NCBI GenBank assembly: GCA_003288255.1
Contig: CP026600.1
Location: 1,364,001 to 1,428,000 of the forward strand
Direction of reading: 5' to 3'
DNA length: 64,000 bases
Origin: Clostridiaceae bacterium 14S0207
GTDB taxonomy: Bacteria; Bacillota; Clostridia; Clostridiales; Clostridiaceae
Made by a program: the position numbers and the translations under genes. Each line of letters begins with the position of its first letter. Position 1 is the first letter of the stretch. Under the pieces are notes generated by a model. It saw only the letters and a program-made list of their open reading frames with translations. It was not told the origin of the DNA and did no database searches. Shown in pieces: positions 19,487 to 27,720 of this stretch.

Positions 19487-19536
19487 AAAACAGCTTCAAT
19501 TTGTTAATTTATAATTTTAATTAACAAATTGAAGCT
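19487..19536 (-). terminator. Terminator after the PPDK regulator gene
   Basis: A perfect 18-bp stem, AGCTTCAATTTGTTAATT (19492-19509) with AATTAACAAATTGAAGCT (19519-19536), is followed on the minus strand by GTTTTTAC. It may partly serve the convergent subtilase gene too. Confidence 0.85.
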
Positions 19537-19546
19537 ATAGCTATAT

Positions 19547-20365
19547 CTATACTTCTCTATTGTCATTATTTTCATTTATACTATTTAAAATTATTAGTGC
19601 TGTATCTTCTATGGCACGTTTAGTTACATCTATGGTTTTACATCCTAACCTTTTTATTATCTTATCTGCATAATCTAATTCTTCTAATATTCTAGCATCA
19701 TCTGCGTATTCAATACATGAATGAGATGCATATTTTCCTATTCTATTTTTCCTTATTTCTATAAGTTCTAGAGGATTTATTTGTAATCCAAATATTTTTT
19801 TTCTATTTATTTTAAATAATGATTCAGGCACAGGTACTTCTGGAATTAGAGGAACGTTTAAGGTTTTAAGTCCTTTATTAGCAAGATACATAGAAAGAGG
19901 AGTTTTAGATGTTCTTGAAAGTCCAACTAAAACTACATCAGCATGTTCTATACCGGAGTAATCTTTACTATCATCATATTGAATTGCAAATTCCATAGCT
20001 TCTATACGTTTATAATATTGTTCATCTACATTCCAAACGGCACCAGGATTGTATTCTGGCATTTCTCCAATAAGGCTAGAAGTTACATTCATAATAGGTC
20101 CTAAAACGTTTACTATAGCAATACATTTTCCTATACAACGTTGAGTTAAAAACTCTCTAACATCGGCTAAGACTATAGTGGAAACTATAATAACTTTTTC
20201 TTTTGAGTCCAAAGAATCTATAAATTTACTAACGGTTTCCATGGTTTTCATATAAGATATTCTTTTTACGGTGATTTTAGTTTTAAATTGACATGCGGCT
20301 GCTAAAGCAACCCTTTCTGCTGTTTCTCCAATGGAGTCTGATATGGCGTACATAGTAACAGACAT
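19547..20365 (-). CDS. Pyruvate, phosphate dikinase / PEP synthase regulatory protein (DUF299 kinase-pyrophosphorylase)
   Basis: This bifunctional ADP-dependent Ser/Thr kinase and Pi-dependent pyrophosphorylase turns pyruvate phosphate dikinase or PEP synthase off and on. The P-loop [15 protein letters not shown] is present, with N-terminal [14 protein letters not shown] and C-terminal [16 protein letters not shown]. The 272-residue length is typical. GAGGTGA lies upstream of the ATG on the minus strand. The target dikinase gene is not adjacent. Whether the partner is PPDK or PEP synthase cannot be told here; in clostridia PPDK is more usual. Confidence 0.93.
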   Translation of the reverse strand: MSVTMYAISDSIGETAERVALAAACQFKTKITVKRISYMKTMETVSKFIDSLDSKEKVIIVSTIVLADVREFLTQRCIGKCIAIVNVLGPIMNVTSSLIGEMPEYNPGAVWNVDEQYYKRIEAMEFAIQYDDSKDYSGIEHADVVLVGLSRTSKTPLSMYLANKGLKTLNVPLIPEVPVPESLFKINRKKIFGLQINPLELIEIRKNRIGKYASHSCIEYADDARILEELDYADKIIKRLGCKTIDVTKRAIEDTALIILNSINENNDNREV

Positions 20366-20627
20366 AATATCTCACCTCATTTTTATATTAAAAGTTTATG
20401 TAATTTTTATAATTTAAATAATTCCTAATTATTATTATAAACTGTAATCAAGTATATAGTCTATTAAAAAATTATAATTTGATTAATACTTAAATTACTT
20501 ATGTTTATGATAGTTTATTCCAATTTAGAACTTAAAAAGTAAAAAACATACATGGACTTTATTCGACAATTTATGATAAAATTAAAATGTAAACAAATAA
20601 TGAATTTTATATATAAAGGAGTCGAGA

Positions 20628-21575
20628 ATGAATCTAAATAAAAATACTAGAATCTTAAAAACAAAGTGGAATAAGTTTATAATTGGATTTATTATATTAA
20701 CTATTTTAAGTACTTTTTTGATATCTCTTTATGTTGGACTAAAATTAGTTACACCTAAAAGAGAAGAACTTAGTAAGTTACCTAAAGACTATGGTCTAGT
20801 TTACGATAATATATCCTTTAATAGTAAGTATGATAATGTTTTATTAAAGGGTTGGTGGATTCCAGCACAAAATAATGGACAAACTAAGGAAAGTAAGAAA
20901 ACAATTATTTTTTCTCATGGATATGGAGATAGTAAAGCATTACTTGATATTTCTGTATTAAATCTAGCAAAAAAACTATGTGGTGAGGGATATAACGTAT
21001 TAACATTTGATTTTAGAGCTGAAGGTGAATCAGAAGGAAAATATGTTTCATTAGGAGCTTTTGAAAAATATGATCTTTTAACAGCCGTTGATTTTGTTAA
21101 AAATAATAAGCACTCTCAAAAAATAGGACTAATTGGGTGGTCTATGGGAGCTGTAACTTCAATTTTAGCTGGAGCAGAAACAAAAAATGTACAAGTTGTT
21201 ATTGCAGACAGTCCTTTTTCTAATTTAAAAGATTACCTTAAAGAAAATCTTCCTTATTGGTCAAATCTTCCTAATTTTCCTTTCACAAGAATTATATTGA
21301 CTATACTTCCTAAAATAGTAAAGGTTAATATTGAAGATGTAAATACTTTAAAAGCTGTTACAAATTTTACAGATAAAGATTTACTTTTAATTCATAGTAA
21401 GGCTGATAAAGCTATATCTTATAAAAACAGTGAAAACCTATATGAAACTTGTAAGGATAGTAAACATATTAAATTATGGCTTACTGAAAAGGCAGATCAT
21501 ATAAGATCATATAATTTATATAAACATAAGTATGAAGAAAATATATTAAAATTTTTAAATGATAAACTTAAATAG
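20628..21575 (+). CDS. Membrane-anchored alpha/beta hydrolase
   Basis: This serine hydrolase of the alpha/beta fold has one N-terminal transmembrane helix (FIIGFIILTILSTFLISLYVGL). The oxyanion motif FSHGYGDS, nucleophile elbow GWSMGA, acid in IHSKADKAI and late His in KADHIRSY make a plausible triad. The architecture matches the Bacillus YqkD-like family of 300-320 residues. AAAGGAG precedes the ATG. It is monocistronic, followed by a terminator. The substrate is unknown; esterase or lipase activity is typical. Confidence 0.87.
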   Translation: MNLNKNTRILKTKWNKFIIGFIILTILSTFLISLYVGLKLVTPKREELSKLPKDYGLVYDNISFNSKYDNVLLKGWWIPAQNNGQTKESKKTIIFSHGYGDSKALLDISVLNLAKKLCGEGYNVLTFDFRAEGESEGKYVSLGAFEKYDLLTAVDFVKNNKHSQKIGLIGWSMGAVTSILAGAETKNVQVVIADSPFSNLKDYLKENLPYWSNLPNFPFTRIILTILPKIVKVNIEDVNTLKAVTNFTDKDLLLIHSKADKAISYKNSENLYETCKDSKHIKLWLTEKADHIRSYNLYKHKYEENILKFLNDKLK

Positions 21576-21583
21576 AAAATAAA

Positions 21584-21637
21584 AAAAGCTATTTCTTTTA
21601 GAAAATAAATTCTATAGAAAGAAATAGCTTTTATTTT
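21584..21637 (+). terminator. Terminator after the alpha/beta hydrolase
   Basis: AAAAGCTATTTCTTT (21584-21598) pairs with AAAGAAATAGCTTTT (21618-21632), with an extra inner 5-bp stem, followed by a T-rich tail. The remaining bases to 21869 hold nothing recognisable. Confidence 0.85.
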
Positions 21638-21869
21638 TTATTGATATAGGGTATTTAAAAGCAAAAATAAAATTTCATATAAAATTTAACTTAAGTAAAT
21701 GAGCTTCAGTGTTTATAATTATATCTAATGGTAAATGCTGTTATAGAACTTATTAAAAAATTTAGCAAAAATAGCCTATGAACTATTAAAATCTAGGAAA
21801 TTAATTATAAAAACTAGATAGCGTGAAATTGTTAATAAAAATATTTTCTAAAATTAACATTAGTTATAT

Positions 21870-22547
21870 TTACATATTTTTTATTTTTTGAAGATATCTA
21901 TAAATAGTTGGTTCAGATATCTTTAATTGTTTAGCTAATTCTGTTACAGTTCCTTTTAATAAAAATACTCCATTACTATTTAAGTTTGCAATGATTTCAA
22001 GTCTATCATATTGGTTTAAATCATCTATATTTTTATCTTTCATATTAAGAACATCATTTATTGCATTTTCAACTATTTCTTCTATAGATGAAGTGAAACG
22101 TTCTGTATCTTCTAATATTAAATTATTTGGTTCGGGTTGAAGAATATTAAAATTATTTTCAAAACATGATGTTATATCTTTTAATTTATGAAATATAGTT
22201 TCATCAGTATTAATACATAAAAGACCTATAAGAGTATCTTTGTCATCACGAATAAAAAATGTAGAAGATTTTAACTCACGATTAAATTTACTATATCCAT
22301 TGTAGTTGAGTATAAATTTTTTGTTTTTATTATTTTTTTCATTTCTTATCATTTTTAGAGCAAAATTTGTTATTGGTGCGCCTACAGTTCTTCCAGATAC
22401 ATGACTATTGGATATTGCAATTATAGAATTGTCTAAATTGCATAAATCATGTAATACTACCTCACTATTTTTTCCTAATATATTTCCAAGAAATTCAACT
22501 AAGGGTATATATTTCTGTAGTATAGGATTTATATTATGTAATTCCAT
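21870..22547 (-). CDS. YheO/DauR-type transcriptional regulator (PAS-like plus HTH)
   Basis: This DNA-binding regulator has an N-terminal YheO-like PAS sensor domain (ILQKYIPLVEFLGNILGKNSEVVLHDLCNLDNSI and following) and a C-terminal helix-turn-helix (TVTELAKQLKISEPTIYRYLQKI). Relatives sense amino acids or their catabolites. The ATG at 22577 has no ribosome binding site; GAGGTGA sits correctly before the ATG at 22547, giving 225 residues. It is divergent from a sulfur-amino-acid operon, so it probably regulates those genes in response to a related metabolite. Confidence 0.85.
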   Translation of the reverse strand: MELHNINPILQKYIPLVEFLGNILGKNSEVVLHDLCNLDNSIIAISNSHVSGRTVGAPITNFALKMIRNEKNNKNKKFILNYNGYSKFNRELKSSTFFIRDDKDTLIGLLCINTDETIFHKLKDITSCFENNFNILQPEPNNLILEDTERFTSSIEEIVENAINDVLNMKDKNIDDLNQYDRLEIIANLNSNGVFLLKGTVTELAKQLKISEPTIYRYLQKIKNM

Positions 22548-22730
22548 ATAATTCACCTCAATATCCTTATAATTCATATTTTAAATAAAACTATATAAAT
22601 TTTTAATAATAATTTATTATAAAATTTTTAAATTAAATTATTTTTATGTAAAGTTACAATTTGATAACCCTTATATAATCTCAACTTTTAAGATATACTA
22701 TCTTTATAAAAAAATCAATATAAGAATTTA

Positions 22731-22774
22731 AAAAATAGAAGTTTTGAAATATATTTTAAAACTTCTATTTTTAT
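22731..22774. terminator. Orphan terminator-like hairpin upstream of an intron remnant
   Basis: AAAAATAGAAGTTTT (22731-22745) pairs exactly with AAAACTTCTATTTTT (22758-22772), with T-runs both ways. No gene on either strand ends here; the flanking genes diverge away from it. Confidence 0.7.
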
Positions 22775-22900
22775 GTGCGCCCAGCATGGGCGCAATCTAT
22801 AAGATGAAAATTTTGAGCACCAAGATGATGTGTTAGATAATAACAAGGGTGTTCATAGCAACGTGGAATCTAAAGAAGATGAAGGGTGAAAGTCTGGTCA
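22775..22900 (+). mobile_element. Decayed 5' fragment of a group II intron
   Basis: The sequence starts GTGCGCCCAGCATGGGCGC directly after the terminator hairpin. It continues with AACAAGGGTGTTCAT and ACGTGGAATCTAAAG, then GGGTGAAAGTC. These blocks, in this order, resemble domain I of bacterial group II introns as I remember them. Intron ORF and domains V/VI are missing. Some group II introns, notably class C, insert just after terminators, which fits the position. Confidence 0.5.
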
Positions 22901-22905
22901 TCTAT

Positions 22906-22929
22906 TTGAAATTAATTGATTAATTTCAA
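22906..22929. promoter_or_regulatory. Candidate operator in the regulator/operon gap
   Basis: TTGAAATTAAT and ATTAATTTCAA are perfect 11-base arms separated by 2 bases. The position between the YheO-type regulator and its divergent operon suggests a binding site. The rest of 22548-23098 is AT-rich and featureless apart from the hairpin and intron remnant. Confidence 0.4.
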
Positions 22930-23098
22930 TATTTATCTAGATATAGATAATCAGCTTTTAAAATTAACAGAGTTAAGAAGTTAGTAATTTATTATTAGGT
23001 TTTAAGGGCATAATATAAATATAAATTTAGAAATATTAAGAAATAAAAAATGAATTGTTTAAAAATTAAATTAGTTAAAAATTTTGTGTAAATATTTA

Positions 23099-23127
23099 TT
23101 GACATGTATTTTTTTTCGCATTATAAT
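23099..23127 (+). promoter_or_regulatory. Sigma-A promoter of the sulfur amino acid operon
   Basis: TTGACA (23099-23104) and TATAAT (23122-23127) are perfect consensus boxes with a 17-base spacer. The promoter overlaps the upstream in-frame ATG at 23104, so translation must start at the later ATG (23173). Confidence 0.88.
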
Positions 23128-23172
23128 GAAAAACATAATAATAAATTATTATCACAAAGGAGACTATATCAA

Positions 23173-24312
23173 ATGAAATATGGAACTAAGTTATTACATG
23201 GTTACACAGTTGTAGATAACACAACAGGCGCGGCATCTGTACCTAAATATCAAACTTCAACTTTTCATCAAGTAAACATGGATAAGGGACAAGATTTTAC
23301 ATACTCTAGATTTAGTAATCCAACACGTGCAGCAGTAGAAGAAGCTATATGTTGTTTAGATGAAAGTAAATATGGATTTGCATTTTCTTCAGGAATGGCA
23401 GCAATTAGCACAGTACTTCTTTTATTTTCAAAGGAAGATCATATTGTAGCTTGCAAGGATGTATATGGAGGAGCTTTTCAACTTTTTACAGAAGTGTTAC
23501 CACGTTTTGGAATAAAAGTTACATTTGTTGATGAAACATCAATTGAAGCTTGGGAAAATGCTATTACTGATAAGACAAAGGCATTTTATATAGAAACACC
23601 TTCTAATCCAACGCTAAAAATTACTGATGTAAGAAAAGTTACAGCATTAGCAAAATCAAAAAATATATTAACTATTATAGATAATACCTTTATGTCTCCT
23701 ATGTATCAAAAACCTTTTAAATTAGGTGTTGATATTTCTATAAATAGTGCTACAAAATTCTTAAATGGTCATAGTGATATTCTTGCAGGATTAGTATCAA
23801 CTAATAATGATGATATTGCTGCAAAATTAAGATGTCTTCAGATTACAATAGGTGGTATTTTAGGAGTAGAAGATTCCTGGTTGTTATTAAGAGGATTAAA
23901 AACTATGCATTTAAGAATGGAAAGATCAGTAGAAAATGCTATGAAGATCGCTGAGTTTTTGGAAAAACATGATAAAGTTAAAAAAGTATTCTATCCAGGA
24001 CTTAAATCTCATGAAGGTTATGAAATACACAAAGATCAAGCTGAAAATGGTGGAGTTATAATTTCATTTGATTTAGGAACTTATGAAAATGTTGTTAAGT
24101 TCTTAGATAATGTAGAAATTCCAATAGTAGCTGTTAGTTTAGGTGGAGTAGAATCAATTTTATCTTATCCAGCAAAAATGTCACATGCTTGTGTTTCTAG
24201 AGAAGAAAGATTAAAGCAAGGAATTTCTGATGGATTACTTAGACTTTCTGTAGGTATAGAAGATTCAGAAGATTTAATTAAAGACATAAATAATTCTTTA
24301 AATACACTATAA
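23173..24312 (+). CDS. Trans-sulfuration PLP enzyme (cystathionine gamma-lyase/gamma-synthase or methionine gamma-lyase family)
   Basis: This cytosolic PLP enzyme acts on sulfur amino acids, cleaving or forming the C-gamma-S bond of cystathionine, homocysteine or methionine. The PLP lysine is K195 in SATKFLNGHSD; SRFSNPTR and YGGAFQLF are typical. The active-site stretch reads YGGAF rather than the YGC of classical methionine gamma-lyases, which favours cystathionine lyase or synthase. The start at 23173 is preceded by AAAGGAG; the ATG at 23104 lies inside the promoter. It is the first gene of a four-gene operon with a hydrolase, permease and RidA, which suggests catabolism that releases 2-enamine intermediates. 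Confidence 0.88.
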   Translation: MKYGTKLLHGYTVVDNTTGAASVPKYQTSTFHQVNMDKGQDFTYSRFSNPTRAAVEEAICCLDESKYGFAFSSGMAAISTVLLLFSKEDHIVACKDVYGGAFQLFTEVLPRFGIKVTFVDETSIEAWENAITDKTKAFYIETPSNPTLKITDVRKVTALAKSKNILTIIDNTFMSPMYQKPFKLGVDISINSATKFLNGHSDILAGLVSTNNDDIAAKLRCLQITIGGILGVEDSWLLLRGLKTMHLRMERSVENAMKIAEFLEKHDKVKKVFYPGLKSHEGYEIHKDQAENGGVIISFDLGTYENVVKFLDNVEIPIVAVSLGGVESILSYPAKMSHACVSREERLKQGISDGLLRLSVGIEDSEDLIKDINNSLNTL

Positions 24313-24324
24313 GGGGTGTTAGAC

Positions 24325-25050
24325 ATGAGAAAACCAGTAATTGGGATATCAGGTAGCTTAATAATTGACAATGGTGGTATGTTTCCAGGATATGAACGTT
24401 CATATGTAAATAATGATTATGTACAATCTGTAATAAATGCAGGTGGAATACCTTTTATAATTCCATTTTCACAAGATAAAGAAGTTGCTGAAATGACAGT
24501 AGAGCATATTGATGGATTAATATTATCAGGTGGACATGATGTTTACCCAGTAAATTATAATGAAGAACCAGAGCAAAAATTAGGTGTTGTATTCCCAGAA
24601 CGTGATGAATTTGATTTTGCATTATTAGATGCAGCTGAGAAAAGGAATATTCCTGTTCTTGGAATTTGTAGGGGATTCCAAATTATTAATGTAGCTCATG
24701 GTGGAACACTTTATCAAGATTTATCTTATAGAGATGAAAAATGTATTAAACATTCTCAAGGACATACTCCAAGTTTAGCTACTCATTCTGTAAAGGTTGA
24801 AAAAGATAGTAGCTTTGGAAAGATATTTGGTACAGATATAAGAATAAATAGCTTTCATCATCAAGTTGTTAAAGAAGTTGGGTCTTCTTTAAAAGCAGTA
24901 GCATTTGCAAAAGATGGAGTGGTTGAAGCAATTGAGAGTAGTGAAGGAAAATTAATATTTGGTACACAATGGCATCCAGAAATGATGGCTGCTAAAGAAG
25001 AAAAGATGTTAAATTTATTTAAATATATTATAGATTTAGCAAAAAAATGA
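24325..25050 (+). CDS. Class I glutamine amidotransferase-like gamma-glutamyl hydrolase (peptidase C26, PuuD-like)
   Basis: This hydrolase of the C26 family cleaves gamma-glutamyl bonds, as PuuD does with gamma-glutamyl-GABA. Nucleophile Cys115 lies in GICRGFQ, and the late QWHPE motif supplies His and Glu. AGGGG precedes the ATG at 24325; an in-frame GTG at 24316 is less likely. It begins 12 bases after the trans-sulfuration gene. In this context a gamma-glutamyl derivative of a sulfur amino acid is a plausible substrate, but that is inference. Confidence 0.88.
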   Translation: MRKPVIGISGSLIIDNGGMFPGYERSYVNNDYVQSVINAGGIPFIIPFSQDKEVAEMTVEHIDGLILSGGHDVYPVNYNEEPEQKLGVVFPERDEFDFALLDAAEKRNIPVLGICRGFQIINVAHGGTLYQDLSYRDEKCIKHSQGHTPSLATHSVKVEKDSSFGKIFGTDIRINSFHHQVVKEVGSSLKAVAFAKDGVVEAIESSEGKLIFGTQWHPEMMAAKEEKMLNLFKYIIDLAKK

Positions 25051-25306
25051 TTAACCTATAAATTAACCTATAATAGTATAAATAGTACATTTTAAATTGA
25101 ATAATTTTTCAGTTAGACAGCTTAATACTATCTTACGCTATTTTTAAATTATTAAAAATTTTTTTATAAGTTGATCGTTTAAGGCTTGAGAACTTAATTA
25201 TAAAAGAATTTTGTATAAAAATTTTTTCTTTTATTTAACTGTAAAATTATTCGACTATTTTTGCATTATTATAGATTAACAATAAATAATAAAGGAATGG
25301 TGAACT

Positions 25307-26593
25307 GTGAAAGATAAACTGAAACTTCCAAGTATTGTTCTATTAGGATTAAATGCAATTATAGGTTCCGGTATATTTTTACTACCAAATAAGGTAATGT
25401 CACTTATAGGTCCAGCAAGTATTGGTGTAATATTGTTTGATATGTTACTTGTTATTAGTATTGCTCTTTGCTTTGCAGAAGCAGCAGGTATGTTCTCTAA
25501 AAATGGTGGACCATATCTTTATGCTAAAGAAGCATTTGGAGATTTTGTAGGTTTTGAAGTTGGCTTTATGAAATGGGCTATAAGCATTATAGCTTGGGCT
25601 GCAATGGCAGTTGCATTTGCAAATGCTCTTGGTAAGGTATGGGCTCCAGCTGGAGAACCATTTAACCAAAATGTAATAGTAGTATGTGTTCTTGTTGGAT
25701 TAGGGATTGTAAATATTTTAGGTGTCAATTTTTCAAGGGTATTAGGTAACATTATTACTGTTTCTAAATTAGTTCCATTAATTATTGTTATTGCAGTAGG
25801 AATATTCTTTATTAATGGAAAAAATTTTACTCCAGTATTTTCAGGACCTAATGGAACTTACGTATCAGGTTCATTTGGAGCAGCAGCATTATTATTATTT
25901 TATGCATTTACAGGATTTGAGTCAATAGGAGTAGCTGCTAAAGATATGGAAGATCCTCAAAAGAATATACCAAAAGCAATTATTATAGTTATGTTAATAG
26001 TATCTATTTTCTATATTTTGTTACAAGTAGTTTCTATAGGAGTCTTAGGAAAACAATTATCTACTGAATTAACTCCAATTCAAACAGTTGCTAGAACAAT
26101 TATGGGACCTTTTGGAAATGCATTAGTAGCTGCAGGAACTTTAATTTCAATTGGTGGAATTAACGTAGCGGCTGCATTTATTACTCCTCGTAGTGGAGTT
26201 GCTTTAGCAGAAGATGGATTAGTGCCTAAAGTGGTTGCTAAACAAAGTAAAAAGGGAACACCATATGTTGCAATTATTATTACTGTAGTATTAGCTATTC
26301 CTATAGCATTATCAGGAAGTTTTACTACTTTAGCAGCAATAAGTGTTGTATCTAGATTTGTTCAATATGTTCCAACATGTTTATCTATACCAGTATTAAG
26401 AAAAAAGAAAGAATTAACTAGTTCTTTTAGAGTACCATTTGGACCAGTTATTCCTATAATAGCAGTATTAGTAAGTTTCTGGCTTTTAATACAATCATCT
26501 ATGCAACAAATAGCTTGGGGCTTAGGTGGATTATTAATAGGTGTTCCATTCTATTTTTTAATGAAATACTCTAATAAAAAACATGCAAAATAA
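25307..26593 (+). CDS. APC superfamily amino acid permease
   Basis: This 428-residue integral membrane transporter has about 12 helices. The consensus N-terminal motif GLNAIIGSGIFLLPNKV (helix 1 substrate-binding unwound region) and AFTGFESIGVAAKDMEDPQKNIPKAI are typical of APC amino acid/cation symporters. The start is GTG, preceded by AAAGGAATG. A 256-base gap separates it from the hydrolase gene and holds only an AT-rich hairpin (about 25205-25240), so it may have its own promoter. The operon suggests import of methionine, cysteine or a gamma-glutamyl compound. Confidence 0.88.
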   Translation: MKDKLKLPSIVLLGLNAIIGSGIFLLPNKVMSLIGPASIGVILFDMLLVISIALCFAEAAGMFSKNGGPYLYAKEAFGDFVGFEVGFMKWAISIIAWAAMAVAFANALGKVWAPAGEPFNQNVIVVCVLVGLGIVNILGVNFSRVLGNIITVSKLVPLIIVIAVGIFFINGKNFTPVFSGPNGTYVSGSFGAAALLLFYAFTGFESIGVAAKDMEDPQKNIPKAIIIVMLIVSIFYILLQVVSIGVLGKQLSTELTPIQTVARTIMGPFGNALVAAGTLISIGGINVAAAFITPRSGVALAEDGLVPKVVAKQSKKGTPYVAIIITVVLAIPIALSGSFTTLAAISVVSRFVQYVPTCLSIPVLRKKKELTSSFRVPFGPVIPIIAVLVSFWLLIQSSMQQIAWGLGGLLIGVPFYFLMKYSNKKHAK

Positions 26594-26622
26594 TTAATTT
26601 TACTGGAAAGAGGGAAATGACA

Positions 26623-27003
26623 ATGAAAAAAGTTATTCAATCAGAATTTGCACCAGCAGCTATAGGACCTTATGTTCAAGCGGTAGAGGTTAATGGTTTA
26701 CTTTATACTTCTGGACAATTAGGAATAGATAAAGCTACAGGAAAATTAGAAGAAAGTATTCAGAAACAAGCAAAACAAGTAATGAAAAACTTAGAATATA
26801 TTTTAAAAGAAGCAGGATGTACTTTTAAAGATGTAGTAAAAACTACAATATTCTTAGAAAACATAAAAGATTTTGCCACAGTTAATGAAATCTATGGAAG
26901 TTATTTTGAAGGAGTCTATCCTGCACGTAGTGCATTTCAAATTGGGAAGTTACCATTAGGAGCTAAGATTGAAATAGAACTTTTAGCAGCACTACCTAGA
27001 TAA
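26623..27003 (+). CDS. ridA: RidA family reactive enamine/imine deaminase
   Basis: RidA hydrolyses the 2-aminoacrylate-type enamines released by PLP lyases, protecting other PLP enzymes. PAAIGPYVQA, the YTSGQLG segment, YPARSAFQIGKLPLGAKIEIE and the substrate-binding Arg in PARSAF are present. The ATG at 26623 is better spaced from GAGGG than the ATG at 26617. It is the last gene of the operon, and its presence with a C-S lyase fits removal of the lyase's by-products. Confidence 0.93.
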   Translation: MKKVIQSEFAPAAIGPYVQAVEVNGLLYTSGQLGIDKATGKLEESIQKQAKQVMKNLEYILKEAGCTFKDVVKTTIFLENIKDFATVNEIYGSYFEGVYPARSAFQIGKLPLGAKIEIELLAALPR

Positions 27004-27354
27004 TTAGATAGTAATAGTAAATATAAGACTAATTTATTATTATAGAAATAAGATAAAAAATCACTAGTGTTTAATTTTTAGAAAGTATTTCTATTCACAA
27101 TAGTACCATATGTAGTTTTATATTATATGCTATATACAGAATATATTTTAGAAATATAAAATTTTATATATTTTAAAATTTAACATAATAACTAATTTAA
27201 GTAGTATAAATTACAAAAACATTAAATAAAATTAAAAAAATATACAAATATAGTCTTACTAAAAAATAAATTTATAAAAATCTACAAAAAACATTGAAAT
27301 ATCGAAATATTAATACTATAATGTGAATTGTTTGATACAAAAATTTAATATTTT

Positions 27355-27512
27355 ATGTTTTAGGTACCTTTTATAGGTATAATAGGGAAAATGGTGAAAA
27401 TCCATTACAGCCCCCGCTACTGTAGACGGTTACAACATCAAAAATCCACTGGGTGAAACTGGGAAGGATGATGAAGGACATGCCGTAAGTCAGGAGACCT
27501 GCCTAAGATATT
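27355..27512 (+). promoter_or_regulatory. Cobalamin riboswitch (aptamer)
   Basis: The region contains the conserved blocks of the cobalamin aptamer: GGTGAAAATCCATTACAG, CCCCCGCTACTGTAGACGG, AATCCACTGGG-(7 nt)-GGGAAGG and the B12 box AGTCAGGAGACCTGCC at 27488-27503. A terminator lies about 130 bases further on and just before the first btuF. It should turn the downstream corrinoid/chelatase operon off when cobalamin is abundant. The 346 bases before it (27004-27350) are AT-rich with nothing recognisable. Confidence 0.95.
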
Positions 27513-27642
27513 GTACATATAAATTTCGGAGGGAAATTCAAGTGTATCACAGTAAAATAATAATTATGCTATTAATATATTATGTAGGGTAGATGTAGGT
27601 AAATCGTAATTTTTAGTATAATGGCGTATTAAGTGGTGATAT

Positions 27643-27675
27643 AAAAAAACTTCCGTTTTGCGGAAGTTTTTTTAT
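27643..27675 (+). terminator. Riboswitch-controlled terminator upstream of the B12 operon
   Basis: AAAAAAACTTCCG (27643-27655) pairs with CGGAAGTTTTTTT (27661-27673), a strong stem with a long T-run 46 bases before the first gene. The segment TTTCGGAGGG near 27527 could compete for CTTCCG as an antiterminator; that pairing is inference. Confidence 0.88.
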
Positions 27676-27720
27676 TTATAAATTATAATGTTTATTATAA
27701 AACTTAAGGGGGAAAAGGTT

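Noticed and set aside
22548..23098. S-box or T-box riboswitch upstream of the sulfur amino acid operon
   Set aside because: No S-box or T-box conserved blocks were found, and the consensus promoter at 23099-23127 leaves only a short leader.
23104..23172. N-terminal extension of the trans-sulfuration enzyme (ATG at 23104)
   Set aside because: That ATG overlaps the -35 box and lacks a ribosome binding site; AAAGGAG precedes the ATG at 23173.
25051..25306. Possible riboswitch before the APC permease gene
   Set aside because: Only an AT-rich hairpin and a short direct repeat (AAATTAACCTATA-like) are seen; no known aptamer core.
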